Of a stretch of 64,000 nt of DNA, positions 16,833 through 25,664 are shown piece after piece. The notes under the pieces were generated by a model that saw only the letters and a program-made list of their open reading frames with translations, was not told the origin of the DNA and ran no database searches. A program made the position numbers and the translations under genes. How positions within the stretch are numbered: position 1 is the first letter of the stretch; each line of letters starts with the position of its first letter. Origin of the DNA: Phycisphaerales bacterium (GTDB taxonomy: Bacteria; Planctomycetota; Phycisphaerae; Phycisphaerales; UBA1924); assembly GCA_007693785.1 (NCBI GenBank), contig RECY01000039.1:1-64000 (forward strand), read 5' to 3'.

Positions 16833-18481
16833 GGCATCACCTCCGCGGGACGGTCGGCCGGCGCGTCCGTGTCACCGGTCGGCATCATCGCCGGCAGTTC
16901 CACGCGGTCGTCGTACAAGCTGACGATGTTCGACACGCTCGGCTCGATCGTGTCCAGCACCGGCGAGGGGTACAGCCCCAGCACCAGGCAACCGGCCGCG
17001 AGGGGCAGCAGCGTCCAGATCTCCCGCGGCGTCAAATCGGCCGGAAGGTGGTGGTCGCCTTCGTGCCCATCCCCGTGCGCGTGCTGGTCGTGCCCGGCGG
17101 GCTCGACCAGCGGGCCGAAGCAGACCTTGCCGACCATGTAGAGCACGTACATCGCGCCGATGATCACGCCCGTGCCCGCAGCCAGCGCGAACCAGGGCCC
17201 GAGAGGGCCGGGCGTCGAGCCGGGCACCTGAGCCGCACTCCCCGCGGCCGCCGCCCACGCGTCGTCCGCCTGGAAGACGCCCATCATGCACATGAACTCG
17301 CTGACGAACCCGTTCAGCCCGGGCAGGGCGACCGAGGCCATCGCGAAGAAGACCATGAACGTCGCCCAGACGGGCATCTTCGCCGCCAGCCCGCCGAGCT
17401 CTTTCATGCTCCGCGTGTGGTAGCGCTCATAAGCCATGCCGATGAGGAGGAAGAGCGCCCCGGTGCTCAGCCCGTGGTTGATCATGTACATGACCGACCC
17501 GCTGATCCCGACGTGGTTGAGCGCGAACAGGCCGATGACGCAGAAGCCCAGGTGGCTGACCGAGCTGTAGGCGACGAGCTTCTTGACGTCGGTCTGCACC
17601 CAGCAGATCAGCCCGGCGTAGACGATGCCGATGATGCTGAGGACCGCGATCGTCGGGGCCGCGACCGCGACCGCCTCGGGCACGAACGGGAGCACGAACC
17701 GGTAGATGCCGTAGGTCCCGAGCTTGAGCAGCACGCCGGCGAGGATGACCGAGCCGGCCGTCGGCGCCTCGGTGTGCGCCAAAGGCAGCCACGTGTGCAC
17801 CGGGAAGAGCGGCACCTTGACCGCGAAGCCAAGCAGCATCGCGATCATCACCGGCATCTGCACGCTCAGCGGCATCTGGCGGGCCGTCTCGCCCAGCGTC
17901 GCGATCGCGAACGTCCACTCCCCCGCGCCCCGCGCGTGCCACCACGCGACGTAGATCAGGCCCGCGAGCGCGACGATCGAGCCCGTGAACGTGTACAGGA
18001 AGAACTTGGTCGCGGCCTTCTTCCGGTTCGTCGAGCCGAACAGGCTGATCAGCACGTACATCGGGATCAGCGTGAACTCAAAGCAGACATAGAAGAAGAT
18101 CAGGTCGCGGGCCGCGAAGACCCCGACCATCGCGGTCTGCAGGATCAGCAGCCAGGCGTAATAGGTCCGCTGCTGCCACGTGATCGCCGTCCAGCTCGCG
18201 AGCACGCAGATCGGCCCGAGCAGGGCGGTGAGCGCGATGAGCAGGAGGCTGACCGAGTCGACCCCGACGTCGAGCGTGACGCCGAGGGCGGGGATCCAGG
18301 GCGTGTGGGCCTCAAGCTGCGTGGAGCCGCCGAAGGCGTAGCTGAACTGGAGCATCGCGAAGAGCGTCACCCCAAGCGCGACGAAGGAGCCGACCAGCGC
18401 GATCCACCGCGCGTGCTCGGGCGGACGCGTCGCGATGACCGCGGCGAACAGCAGGGGGACGGCCATCAACAGGTAGAGCAT
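16829..18481 (-). CDS. nuoM: NADH-quinone oxidoreductase subunit M
   Basis: Second antiporter-like proton pump of complex I. 550 residues, about 14 membrane segments, with AYSSVSHLGFCVIGL and the conserved ETPT-like entry written here as TEAPTAGSVILAG. Between the last two helices (about residues 457-484) is an unusual His/Asp/Gly-rich loop (QHAHGDGHEGDHHLP). The start ATG overlaps the nuoL stop as TGATG and the stop overlaps nuoN as GTGA, so L, M and N are one translation-coupled block. Confidence 0.95.
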   Translation of the reverse strand: MLYLLMAVPLLFAAVIATRPPEHARWIALVGSFVALGVTLFAMLQFSYAFGGSTQLEAHTPWIPALGVTLDVGVDSVSLLLIALTALLGPICVLASWTAITWQQRTYYAWLLILQTAMVGVFAARDLIFFYVCFEFTLIPMYVLISLFGSTNRKKAATKFFLYTFTGSIVALAGLIYVAWWHARGAGEWTFAIATLGETARQMPLSVQMPVMIAMLLGFAVKVPLFPVHTWLPLAHTEAPTAGSVILAGVLLKLGTYGIYRFVLPFVPEAVAVAAPTIAVLSIIGIVYAGLICWVQTDVKKLVAYSSVSHLGFCVIGLFALNHVGISGSVMYMINHGLSTGALFLLIGMAYERYHTRSMKELGGLAAKMPVWATFMVFFAMASVALPGLNGFVSEFMCMMGVFQADDAWAAAAGSAAQVPGSTPGPLGPWFALAAGTGVIIGAMYVLYMVGKVCFGPLVEPAGHDQHAHGDGHEGDHHLPADLTPREIWTLLPLAAGCLVLGLYPSPVLDTIEPSVSNIVSLYDDRVELPAMMPTGDTDAPADRPAEVMP

Positions 18482-20784
18482 CAACTCGCCACCCCCGCCC
18501 CGGCAACCGCCATCAGGACCACGACCAGCAGAACGAACGCCAGCCCGACCGCCATCCCCACCGCGTACCCCTGCAGCTGCCCGCTCTGCACCGGGCGCAG
18601 GGCCGAGCCGATCATCCGCGGCAGCACGCCGAACAGGTTCACCAGCCCGTCCACGATCAGCTTGTCGATCACGTGGAAGATGTGGCTGATCACCCGCAGC
18701 GGCTTCACGATCACCATGTCGTACAGCTCGTCCACGCGCCACTTGTCCTGCGCCCAGGTCGCGATCGGGCCCATCGCCGGCAGCAGCTTGTCGGCCCGCG
18801 ACGTCGCCGCCTCGGTCCGCCCCAGGTAGTGCAGCACGAACGCGACCCCGATCCCGATCAGCCCCACCACCGCCGAGACGTAGTACATCGCCTTGTGCGG
18901 GTCGAAGCCGAGGAACGTCCCCTTCGCCGCGGGCTCGGCGGTCACGAGCGCGTAGCCCGAGGCCCGCGTGCCCTCCTGGGTCAGGTAGACCTGCTGAGCC
19001 GTCGAGCTCTGGAGCATCCCGTCGACCCAGCCCTTGTCGCCGATGAAGTACAGCCCGGCGGCGAGGATCGACGCGAGCGCGAGCGTCGCCAGCACCGTGT
19101 TGATCGCCCACCCCGGCGGGTGCGGGTGGAAGTGCCCGTGCCCGTGCTCGTGGTCCTCGGCTTCATCGGCCCCGTGGGCCTCGTCGCCGACGTCGTGCGC
19201 CTTCTCACCGACCGCCTCGGCCTGCGGGTTGCCCTGCTCGACCTGTTCGGAGTGCTCCTCGACGTCCGTCTCTGCTTCGCCGTGCGCGTCGTCGCCCGGG
19301 TGGAACTCCTTCGGCCCCACAAAGACGCGGAAGAAGACGCGGAAGGTGTAGTACGCCGTCAGGCCCGCGGTGAAGAGCAGGATCCATCCGATCGGGGCCA
19401 TCGTCGGCGTAATGAACGCCTCGGCCAGAATCAGGTCCTTGCTGAAATACCCGGCCGTGAACGGGAACCCCGCCAGGTTCAGGCACCCCACGAGCATCGC
19501 GAGACCGACGATCAGCCACCCCGGCATGAACATCACGCCCGAGAGCTTGCGCAGGTCGAGCTGCCCGGCGAAGCCGTGCATCACCGCGCCGCACGCGAGG
19601 AAGAGCGTCGCCTTGAAGAACGCGTGAGTCAGCACGTGGAAGACGCCGCCCGCGGTCGTCAGCACCGCGAGCCCGCAGAACATGAACCCGAGCTGGCTCA
19701 CGGTCGAGTACGCCATGATGCGCTTGATGTCGAACTGGGCCATGCCGATCGTCGCCGCGAGCAGGGCCGTGATCGCCCCGACCCACGCCACCAGCGGCAG
19801 CGCGATATCCGACGCCAGGAAGAGCGGGTATGTCCGCGCGATCAGGTAGACGCCCGCGGTCACCATCGTCGCCGCGTGGATCAGGGCGCTGACCGGCGTC
19901 GGGCCCTCCATCGCGTCCGGGAGCCAGACGTACAGCGGGAACTGGGCGCTCTTGCCGAACGCCCCGATCGCGAGCAGCACCGGGATCAGGTTCACGATCG
20001 CCGGGATGTCCCCGATCCGCCCCTGCTGCAGCGCGAGCACGTATGGCTCGGCCAGCGCGAACAGCTCGCGGTACTCCACCGTCCCGAAGTGGACGAAGGT
20101 CAGAAAAATCCCCATCAGCAGACCGAGGTCGCCGATGCGGTTCATGATGAACGCCTTCTTTGCCGCCGCCACGGCGCTCGGCTTCTTGTAGTAATACCCG
20201 ATGAGCAGGTACGAGCAGAGGCCCACGCCCTCCCAGCCCAGGAAGAGCAGGATCAGGTTGTCGCCCAGGACGAGGCAGCTCATGCTGAAAACGAACAGGC
20301 AGAACGCCGCGAAGAAGCGGCAGTAGCCCGTCCCCACCTCGTGGCTCATGTACTCGCTCGCGTAGAGCGCGATCAGCGTCGCCAGCCCCGTCACGAACAG
20401 CATCCAGAGGATGCTCAGGTTGTCGGCGTAGAAGCTGAAGTTGGCCGTGAAGATCTGGTCCGCTTCCGGGCCCCAGCGGAACTCGATCCACCGGAAGGCG
20501 TGGCTGATGCTCGCCCCGCCCGAGAGCTGCTGGAACATCGCGACGGTGATCGCGAAGGAAGTCGCGAGCAGGGCGACGGTGATCCAGGCGGGGAGCTTGC
20601 TCTTGACCTTGAACGCCGCGCACAGCCCGCAGAGGGCCGCGCCCAGCAAGGGCAGGAACGGGATCAACGCGACCCACCAGGGGCCTTCGGTGACTTCGGG
20701 GAGCGCGAACGCGCGTGCGGCATCGGCGGCCGACACCGCTCCGCCCACCACAGCCTCCGCCGCGTTCTGCACCGCGCTGTGCAT
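18481..20784 (-). CDS. nuoL: NADH-quinone oxidoreductase subunit L
   Basis: Largest proton-pumping subunit of complex I, distal end of the membrane arm. 767 residues, longer than the usual 610-650. The core contains FLGWEGVGLCSYLLIGYYY, PTPVSALIHAATMVTAGVYL and AYSTVSQLGFMFCG, all family hallmarks. A His/Glu/Asp-rich insertion (about 492-558, ending in HEHGHGHFHPHPP) splits the C-terminal part before the last helices. I chose ATG 20784, with GGAGGG 12 bases upstream; a TTG at 20796 abuts that site and is unlikely. 74 bases separate it from nuoK. Confidence 0.95.
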   Translation of the reverse strand: MHSAVQNAAEAVVGGAVSAADAARAFALPEVTEGPWWVALIPFLPLLGAALCGLCAAFKVKSKLPAWITVALLATSFAITVAMFQQLSGGASISHAFRWIEFRWGPEADQIFTANFSFYADNLSILWMLFVTGLATLIALYASEYMSHEVGTGYCRFFAAFCLFVFSMSCLVLGDNLILLFLGWEGVGLCSYLLIGYYYKKPSAVAAAKKAFIMNRIGDLGLLMGIFLTFVHFGTVEYRELFALAEPYVLALQQGRIGDIPAIVNLIPVLLAIGAFGKSAQFPLYVWLPDAMEGPTPVSALIHAATMVTAGVYLIARTYPLFLASDIALPLVAWVGAITALLAATIGMAQFDIKRIMAYSTVSQLGFMFCGLAVLTTAGGVFHVLTHAFFKATLFLACGAVMHGFAGQLDLRKLSGVMFMPGWLIVGLAMLVGCLNLAGFPFTAGYFSKDLILAEAFITPTMAPIGWILLFTAGLTAYYTFRVFFRVFVGPKEFHPGDDAHGEAETDVEEHSEQVEQGNPQAEAVGEKAHDVGDEAHGADEAEDHEHGHGHFHPHPPGWAINTVLATLALASILAAGLYFIGDKGWVDGMLQSSTAQQVYLTQEGTRASGYALVTAEPAAKGTFLGFDPHKAMYYVSAVVGLIGIGVAFVLHYLGRTEAATSRADKLLPAMGPIATWAQDKWRVDELYDMVIVKPLRVISHIFHVIDKLIVDGLVNLFGVLPRMIGSALRPVQSGQLQGYAVGMAVGLAFVLLVVVLMAVAGAGVAS

Positions 20785-20858
20785 CAACAAGCGCAACCCT
20801 CCAGCCCGTCAGGGGCTCGACGCGAGCCCGTGGTCAACCCGCGCAACGACGCGGGCGA

Positions 20859-21212
20859 TCAGCCGCGCATCTCCTGCCACGCCTCGGTGCTCAGGCTGTC
20901 GCGACGGCGGAACAGCAAGACGACCAGCGCGAGCGCCAGCGCCGCCTCCGCCGCCGCGACGGTGAGCACGAAGATCACAAACGTCTGCCCGGACATCTCC
21001 ATGTGGTAGCGGGCGAAGGCGATCAGCGCGATCCCCGACGCCTGGAACATCAGCTCCGTGCACAGGAACATCACGATCAGGTTCCGGCGCACCAGAAACC
21101 CGACCAGCCCGAGCGCGAACATCGCCGCCGAGACGAAGAGGTAGTGCGCGAGCGTCACACCCGCCATCGGGGGCGTGCCGCCCGCCTGCGCCAGCGTCAA
21201 CACGTCCTGCAT
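20859..21212 (-). CDS. nuoK: NADH-quinone oxidoreductase subunit K
   Basis: Small three-helix membrane subunit (117 residues from this ATG) that links the proton channel of NuoJ/H to the antiporter subunits. The conserved NLIVMFLCTELM with its membrane glutamate, and the second acidic helix VAAAEAALALAL, are both present. Start ATG 21212 overlaps the nuoJ stop as TGATG; GTG one codon earlier (21215) would give a GTGA overlap and is equally possible. Coupled translation with nuoJ either way. Confidence 0.95.
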   Translation of the reverse strand: MQDVLTLAQAGGTPPMAGVTLAHYLFVSAAMFALGLVGFLVRRNLIVMFLCTELMFQASGIALIAFARYHMEMSGQTFVIFVLTVAAAEAALALALVVLLFRRRDSLSTEAWQEMRG

Positions 21213-22312
21213 CACGCCTGCCCCCCGCCCGGCGCGTCACGCCCGCCGGAGCTGAACCGCCCGCCCGGCAGCCCGCGCTGTGTCGATGCCGCATCGCCGC
21301 GTTCCGGCGCCTTCGGGACGGGCTGGGCCGCACCCCCGCCGCCCGGGCCCAGACGCAGCTTGCTCGCCTGCGCCGCCTTGAGGTCCTCGTCCAGCTCCAC
21401 CTGCCGACGGCTCAGCACCGTCGCCCCCAGCATCGCCATCAGCAAAATCACGCCCGCGATCTCGATCGTCGCCGGGTGCTCGTTCAGAAAATTGAACGCC
21501 AGGCTCTCGACGTTCCGCAGACGCAAATCGTCCGGCAGCCCCACCGCCTCCACCTCGCCCGTCGCCCGGCGCACCAGCACCGTCCGCTCGACCGCGTCCA
21601 GCTCCAACGCCCACGGCTCATCCGCCCGGTAGACCAGCTCATCCCCCCGGTTCAGGAGGTCATCGCCCCGGAGCGAGCTCTCGACCCGCCTCGGCAGCTC
21701 GGCCATCAGCCCCTCGCGGGCCATCGCATCCCGAGGCTCCGGCAACTGCCCGATCCCCGAAAACAGCAGCGTCGTCAGGACTGCGAGCAGCACGAACGCC
21801 GCCCCGGTCGCGACCACGGGCTCCCGGGCCGCCCGGTCGTAGTCCGCCAGCATGTCCAGGCGGTCCTCCGTCGGCGACTGCGTCGCGAGCATGATCACGA
21901 ACAGATAGGTAATCAGGATCGCCCCGGCGTAGATGATGATCAGGGCGAAGGCCATAAACTCCGCGCTCAGCAAGAGATACAGGCCCGCCGAGCTCAGCAC
22001 CACCAGGACGAAGTAGAGCGCCGCGTAGACCGGTCGCGGGTGCGAGATGACCCGTAGCGCCGAGCCGAGCGCAATCGCTGAGAAGATATAAAAATGGATA
22101 TTCGGCAGCGCCTCGGGCGCGCCGAGGCCCAGCCCGATCAGGACCGCCGCCCCGGCGATCGCCGCGAGCAGCGCCCCGATCGCCTGCGGGCTCACACCCC
22201 GGCGCGGCAGCGCGACGCACACGCCGATCCCGCCCAGCGCAATCGCCCCGTACAGCAGGAACGGGTTGACCAGTTGCTCCACGAGCGGCACCCCTTCTCG
22301 CGAGGGCTCCAT
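21212..22312 (-). CDS. nuoJ: NADH-quinone oxidoreductase subunit J, extended
   Basis: Membrane subunit of complex I next to NuoK. The N-terminal half shows the family core, with helices around YIFSAIALGSALRVI, RPVYAALYFVLVVLSSAGLYLLL and IIYAGAILITYLFVIML. At 366 residues it is about twice the usual 165-200. The surplus is a hydrophilic region between helices (about 155-285, DRLDMLADYDRAARE to DLRLRNVESLA) and a Gly/Pro-rich C-terminal tail (GPGGGGAAQPVPKAPE). It is the first gene of the nuoJKLMN operon; nuoA to nuoI are not upstream, since pgsA diverges there. No strong ribosome binding site precedes ATG 22312. Confidence 0.92.
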   Translation of the reverse strand: MEPSREGVPLVEQLVNPFLLYGAIALGGIGVCVALPRRGVSPQAIGALLAAIAGAAVLIGLGLGAPEALPNIHFYIFSAIALGSALRVISHPRPVYAALYFVLVVLSSAGLYLLLSAEFMAFALIIIYAGAILITYLFVIMLATQSPTEDRLDMLADYDRAAREPVVATGAAFVLLAVLTTLLFSGIGQLPEPRDAMAREGLMAELPRRVESSLRGDDLLNRGDELVYRADEPWALELDAVERTVLVRRATGEVEAVGLPDDLRLRNVESLAFNFLNEHPATIEIAGVILLMAMLGATVLSRRQVELDEDLKAAQASKLRLGPGGGGAAQPVPKAPERGDAASTQRGLPGGRFSSGGRDAPGGGQA

Positions 22313-22460
22313 CACGACCAAGCCGCCAACCGACGGCCCGACCCACCGCCCGCGCAGACCGCGCGAGCCGAGGCGGGGGGCAGGATAGATCCACCCCGAC
22401 ACACCTTCAACCAACCCGACACCCTCATCCACAACCGACAGCCCCGCGCCCGATTCCTCT
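22313..22460. other. nuoJ upstream region
   Basis: 148 bases between nuoJ and repeat copy 2, and the only place for the nuo operon promoter unless it lies beyond the repeat. No clear -35/-10 pair was found by eye. Confidence 0.4.
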
Positions 22461-22605
22461 CCGGTGCCATGGAAACGCGCAGGCCGTCGCGGCCGAAGCT
22501 TTTCCATGACGGGAGCGGACCGACGCGAGATGCGCCATGAGCGATGGAAGAAGGGAAGTCCCGGAAAAGCTCCGCCGCCGACGGCTCCGCGTTTCCGGGG
22601 CACCG
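22461..22605. repeat. MITE-like element, copy 2
   Basis: Same architecture as the copy at 15004: starts CCGGTGCCATGGAAACGCG, ends CGTTTCCGGGGCACC, each end a hairpin. 145 bases; the ends match copy 1 closely while the middle differs. This copy lies in a divergent intergenic region, between nuoJ and pgsA. Confidence 0.8.
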
Positions 22606-22629
22606 AGCGAGGGAGAACAGAGAAGATTC

Positions 22630-22665
22630 GGAGCACTGACCTCTCGGAAGAGGTCAGTGGCACAT
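22630..22665. repeat. Hairpin module C, copy 2
   Basis: GGAGCACTGACCTCT, loop CGGA, AGAGGTCAGTGGCACAT. It is virtually identical to the module at 24061-24096, including the upstream AGAGAAGATTC, and inverted relative to the copies at 15177 and 23947. It lies 44 bases before pgsA. Confidence 0.75.
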
Positions 22666-22708
22666 CCGGACCTCTGCGTACCGGCCCGCCCGAGTACCAT
22701 CGCCCGCG

Positions 22709-23401
22709 ATGCCGGACGCCGCCGCACAACCCGCCGCACCCGCGACCGGGTGGCGCGCCCACACGCCCAACGCGCTCACCGGGCTGCGCCTGATCCTCAC
22801 CGGCGCCGTCGTCGCCCTGCTCGCGGTCGCGACGCTCGAGCCGATCGCGGACGCGAGCCCGGCCCTTGCCGACCGGCTCGCCCACGCCTGGGATCGCCAC
22901 GCGCTCGTCCTCCTCGCGGCCTTCTTTTTCATCGTCGCCGCGATCACCGACGCGCTCGACGGCTACCTGGCGCGCAAGTGGCACGCCGTCAGCGTCTTCG
23001 GGCGCGTGATGGACCCGCTGGCCGACAAACTGCTCGTGCTTGGCACGTTCGTCATGCTCGCTGGGCCCGCCTTCGAGGGGCTCGGGCTCGAGGCGTGGAT
23101 GGTCGTGGTCATCCTCGGGCGGGAGTTGCTGGTCACCAGCCTGCGGGGCGTCTACGAGGCGATGGGTGTGGACTTCTCCGCCTCGCTGAGCGGGAAGCTG
23201 AAGATGATCGCCCAATCCGCGGCGGCCCCGCTCCTGCTGATCATCGCCGCCGCCTGGACACCGACGCCCGAATCCCCCTCGCTCGCGGGCGCGATCCTCG
23301 CCTGGGCGACGACCCTGATCACCCTCGCGAGCGCCTGGCCCTATCTCGCAAAAGCCGTGCGCGCCGCACGGACACACCCGACCACGAAAGCCCGCCCATG
23401 A
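22709..23401 (+). CDS. pgsA: CDP-diacylglycerol--glycerol-3-phosphate 3-phosphatidyltransferase
   Basis: Inner-membrane enzyme that makes phosphatidylglycerol phosphate from CDP-diacylglycerol and glycerol 3-phosphate. The CDP-alcohol phosphatidyltransferase signature is complete: D-x2-DG-x2-AR-x8-G-x3-D-x3-D, reading DALDGYLARKW then FGRVMDPLADK. About six membrane segments, 230 residues. The ATG has no clear ribosome binding site; a TACCAT hexamer lies eight bases upstream (22695-22700), so the message may be leaderless or nearly so. The stop overlaps the pgpA start as ATGA, and the two enzymes catalyse consecutive steps. Confidence 0.92.
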   Translation: MPDAAAQPAAPATGWRAHTPNALTGLRLILTGAVVALLAVATLEPIADASPALADRLAHAWDRHALVLLAAFFFIVAAITDALDGYLARKWHAVSVFGRVMDPLADKLLVLGTFVMLAGPAFEGLGLEAWMVVVILGRELLVTSLRGVYEAMGVDFSASLSGKLKMIAQSAAAPLLLIIAAAWTPTPESPSLAGAILAWATTLITLASAWPYLAKAVRAARTHPTTKARP

Positions 23402-23916
23402 CCGACACCCGCCCCCTCTCCGCCCGACGCTTCCCGCTGCTCACCGTCTTCGGGCTCGGGCACCTGCCGATGAGCGGCACCTTCGGTTCCATCCCCCCGG
23501 TGGTCGTCGCCGGGCTCGCGATCGCGATGGGTCTCCACCCCGCGACGCACCCGGTGCTCTACAACGCGCTCATCCTCGCGATGCTCGTCGGCGCCTCGGT
23601 CGCGTGCGTCGTGCAGGGGGATCTCGCCGAGATCCGGTTCCGCCGGAAGGACCCGAAGGAAGTCGTCGCCGACGAGGTCGCGGGGCAGTCGGTCGCGCTG
23701 CTCGCGCTCCCGGTCGCGGTCGGGACGAGCGGATGGACGATCGGCGCGCTGCTCGTCGCGTCGTTCTTGGCCTTCCGCGCGTTCGACATCGCCAAGTTCT
23801 GGCCGATGAGCCGCCTGGAGCGGCTCCCCGGCGGGTGGGGCGTGCTGCTCGACGACATCGCCGCCGGCGTCTTCGCGTGGATCACGATCCAGGTCGCGGC
23901 GGCCGTCCTGCTGTAA
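23398..23916 (+). CDS. pgpA: Phosphatidylglycerophosphatase A
   Basis: Removes the phosphate from phosphatidylglycerol phosphate, the step after PgsA. 172 residues with the PgpA pattern: FGLGHLPMSGTFGSIPP near the N-terminus and DEVAGQSVALL in the middle, plus several hydrophobic segments. The start ATG overlaps the pgsA stop by four bases, so the genes form a translation-coupled pair. The inverted pair of module C hairpins directly follows, before the convergent dinB. Confidence 0.9.
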   Translation: MTDTRPLSARRFPLLTVFGLGHLPMSGTFGSIPPVVVAGLAIAMGLHPATHPVLYNALILAMLVGASVACVVQGDLAEIRFRRKDPKEVVADEVAGQSVALLALPVAVGTSGWTIGALLVASFLAFRAFDIAKFWPMSRLERLPGGWGVLLDDIAAGVFAWITIQVAAAVLL

Positions 23917-23946
23917 GTCTCCCGGACCGTCAGACCCACCATCCGG

Positions 23947-24096
23947 ATGTGCCACTCACCTTGGCCGCCAAGGTCAGTGCTCCCGGTCGCCCTCCTGCCT
24001 CTTCTCTCCCCCCATTCCGAAGCCCCACAACCGACAAGCGAGGAAGAAGAGAGAAGATTCGGAGCACTGACCTCTCGGAAGAGGTCAGTGGCACAT
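23947..24096. repeat. Inverted pair of module C hairpins (150-base element)
   Basis: Left end ATGTGCCACTCACCTTGG with CCAAGGTCAGTGCTCC (23947-23983). The right end (24061-24096) is its reverse complement apart from the loop-proximal bases: GGAGCACTGACCTCT, CGGA, AGAGGTCAGTGGCACAT. Similarity extends inward (TCTTCTCT on the left, AGAGAAGA on the right). The unit is thus a second small palindromic element whose terminal repeats are hairpins. It fills the gap between convergent pgpA and dinB. Confidence 0.75.
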
Positions 24097-24099
24097 CGT

Positions 24100-25317
24100 T
24101 TACCACCATGACCGATCGTCGCCGTCGCGCATCGATCTCGCCCGGCGCACGGCGTTCTTCCCGAACTTTGCCGCGATCGCGTCCGCCGCCCGGTCGAGCG
24201 CGCGCTGGCGTTCGTCTGTCGCCTCGGGCGCGCCGAACAGGCCCATCTGTGTTTCGGTCGCGCCGCTCTCGCTCAGCCCGCTGACGCTGACGCCGATGAG
24301 GCGCACCGGTCGGAACTGGCGTACCCACGCCTCGAAGAGCGCGCGGGCCGCGGCCCAGATCGCGTCGGTGCGATCGGTCGGGCGCTCGTGGTCGTCGTCG
24401 ATCGCGCGCTGGCGTGTGATCGTCTCGAAGTTCCCGTACCGCACCTTGATCGTCACCGTCCGCGCCAGGCGGGCGTGCTTGCGGAGCCGTCTCGCCACGT
24501 CCTCGGCGTGCGCGCACAGCACGCCGCGGACCTCCTCCGGATCGCTCAAATCCTCGCCGAATGTCCGCTCATGCCCGATGCTCTTCGCCTCGCGATCCGG
24601 GCGCACGGGGCGGTCGTCGAGGCCCTGCGCGAGGCGGTGGACGCGCTCGCCGAAGGTGCCGAGCCGCTCGCGCACGACCTCCGTCGGCAGCGCGCGCAGC
24701 GCCCCGATCGTGCGCACGCCGAGGCTCGCCAGGCTCGCCTCACCCGCCGGCCCGATGCCGTGGATCGCCCCCACCAGCATCGGGTCGAGCACCTCGTGCA
24801 CGCGCTCGGGCTCGATGACCACCAGCCCGTCCGGCTTGTCGAGTTCGCTGGCGATCTTGGCGAGAAACTTGTTCGGCGCGACGCCGACCGAGCACGTCAG
24901 CCCGCCCGTCGCCTCGAAGACCTCCCGCCGGATGCGCTCGGCGATCGCCCGCGGCTCGCCCAGCAGGCGCACGCTCCCGGTCACGTCCAGGAACGCCTCG
25001 TCGATCGAGAGCGGCTGCACCAGCGGCGTCACCCGCTCGAACACCCCGAACGCACGCTCGCTCTGATCGCGGATCCGGCCCGGGCCCGGCCTCGCGATGA
25101 TCGCCTGCGGGCACAGTCGCATCGCAACGCCCGTCGGCTGCGCGCTGCGGCACCCGAACGCCCGCGCCTCGTAGCTCGCCGCCGCCACCACGCCCCGCTT
25201 GCCCGAGCCCCCCACCAGCACCGGCTTGCCCCGCAGTTCCGGCTGATCGAGCTGGACCACCGACGCGAAGAAGGCGTCCATGTCGACGTGCAGGATGACA
25301 CGGGGCCACGGCGGCAT
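24100..25317 (-). CDS. dinB: DNA polymerase IV (translesion, Y family)
   Basis: Error-prone lesion-bypass polymerase. 405 residues. Catalytic motifs are present: VDMDAFFASV near residue 10 and SIDEAFLDVTG near 105 supply the metal-binding carboxylates, and GVAPNKFLAKIASELDKP is the usual palm motif. The helix-hairpin-helix region (LVGAIHGIGPAG) and the little-finger domain follow. QMGLFG near residue 365 fits a sliding-clamp-binding motif (QxxLF). ATG 25317 gives the standard N-terminus (MPPWPRVILHVDMDAFF); the ribosome binding site is weak. No LexA-like box was recognised upstream. Confidence 0.94.
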   Translation of the reverse strand: MPPWPRVILHVDMDAFFASVVQLDQPELRGKPVLVGGSGKRGVVAAASYEARAFGCRSAQPTGVAMRLCPQAIIARPGPGRIRDQSERAFGVFERVTPLVQPLSIDEAFLDVTGSVRLLGEPRAIAERIRREVFEATGGLTCSVGVAPNKFLAKIASELDKPDGLVVIEPERVHEVLDPMLVGAIHGIGPAGEASLASLGVRTIGALRALPTEVVRERLGTFGERVHRLAQGLDDRPVRPDREAKSIGHERTFGEDLSDPEEVRGVLCAHAEDVARRLRKHARLARTVTIKVRYGNFETITRQRAIDDDHERPTDRTDAIWAAARALFEAWVRQFRPVRLIGVSVSGLSESGATETQMGLFGAPEATDERQRALDRAADAIAAKFGKNAVRRARSMRDGDDRSWW

Positions 25318-25664
25318 CGAGGATTGAACGCCGCCCGAACCACCCGCGTCGCCAGCCCACGGCAAACGGGCCGCGGACGTCGGGCCCGAGCGAGCCCTCG
25401 CGAGGGCGGAACCGCCCCTCCCGCGCCCGCGTACCGCTCCGGGACCCCGCCCCAAGGCTCGGCGTTCGCCCGGAGGAGTGGCCCGGACGGACGCCGATTT
25501 CACATCCGTCCTCACGCCCGGGGCGCCCGCGGCAGGGGTTGGGTGACCCCACAAGATGCCGGATGCCCGCCCCCGCCCCGCTTGGCGCTGCGCCTCGGGT
25601 CGCGTACCGTACCGCCCCGGGCGATCGCGCCCGACCCACTGAGCCCACGCCGGAGACCACGACC
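25318..25664. other. Divergent intergenic region dinB / HTH protein
   Basis: 347 bases, GC-rich, with no supportable gene. It must hold both promoters. Only the ribosome binding site of the right-hand gene (GGAG at 25652-25655) is clear. Confidence 0.4.

Noticed and set aside
22625-22680. Similar peptides (IRSTDLSEEVSGT) read in two places, suggesting a repeated protein
   Set aside because: They come from translating the module C hairpin at 22630 and 24061; the similarity is of DNA structure, not of protein.
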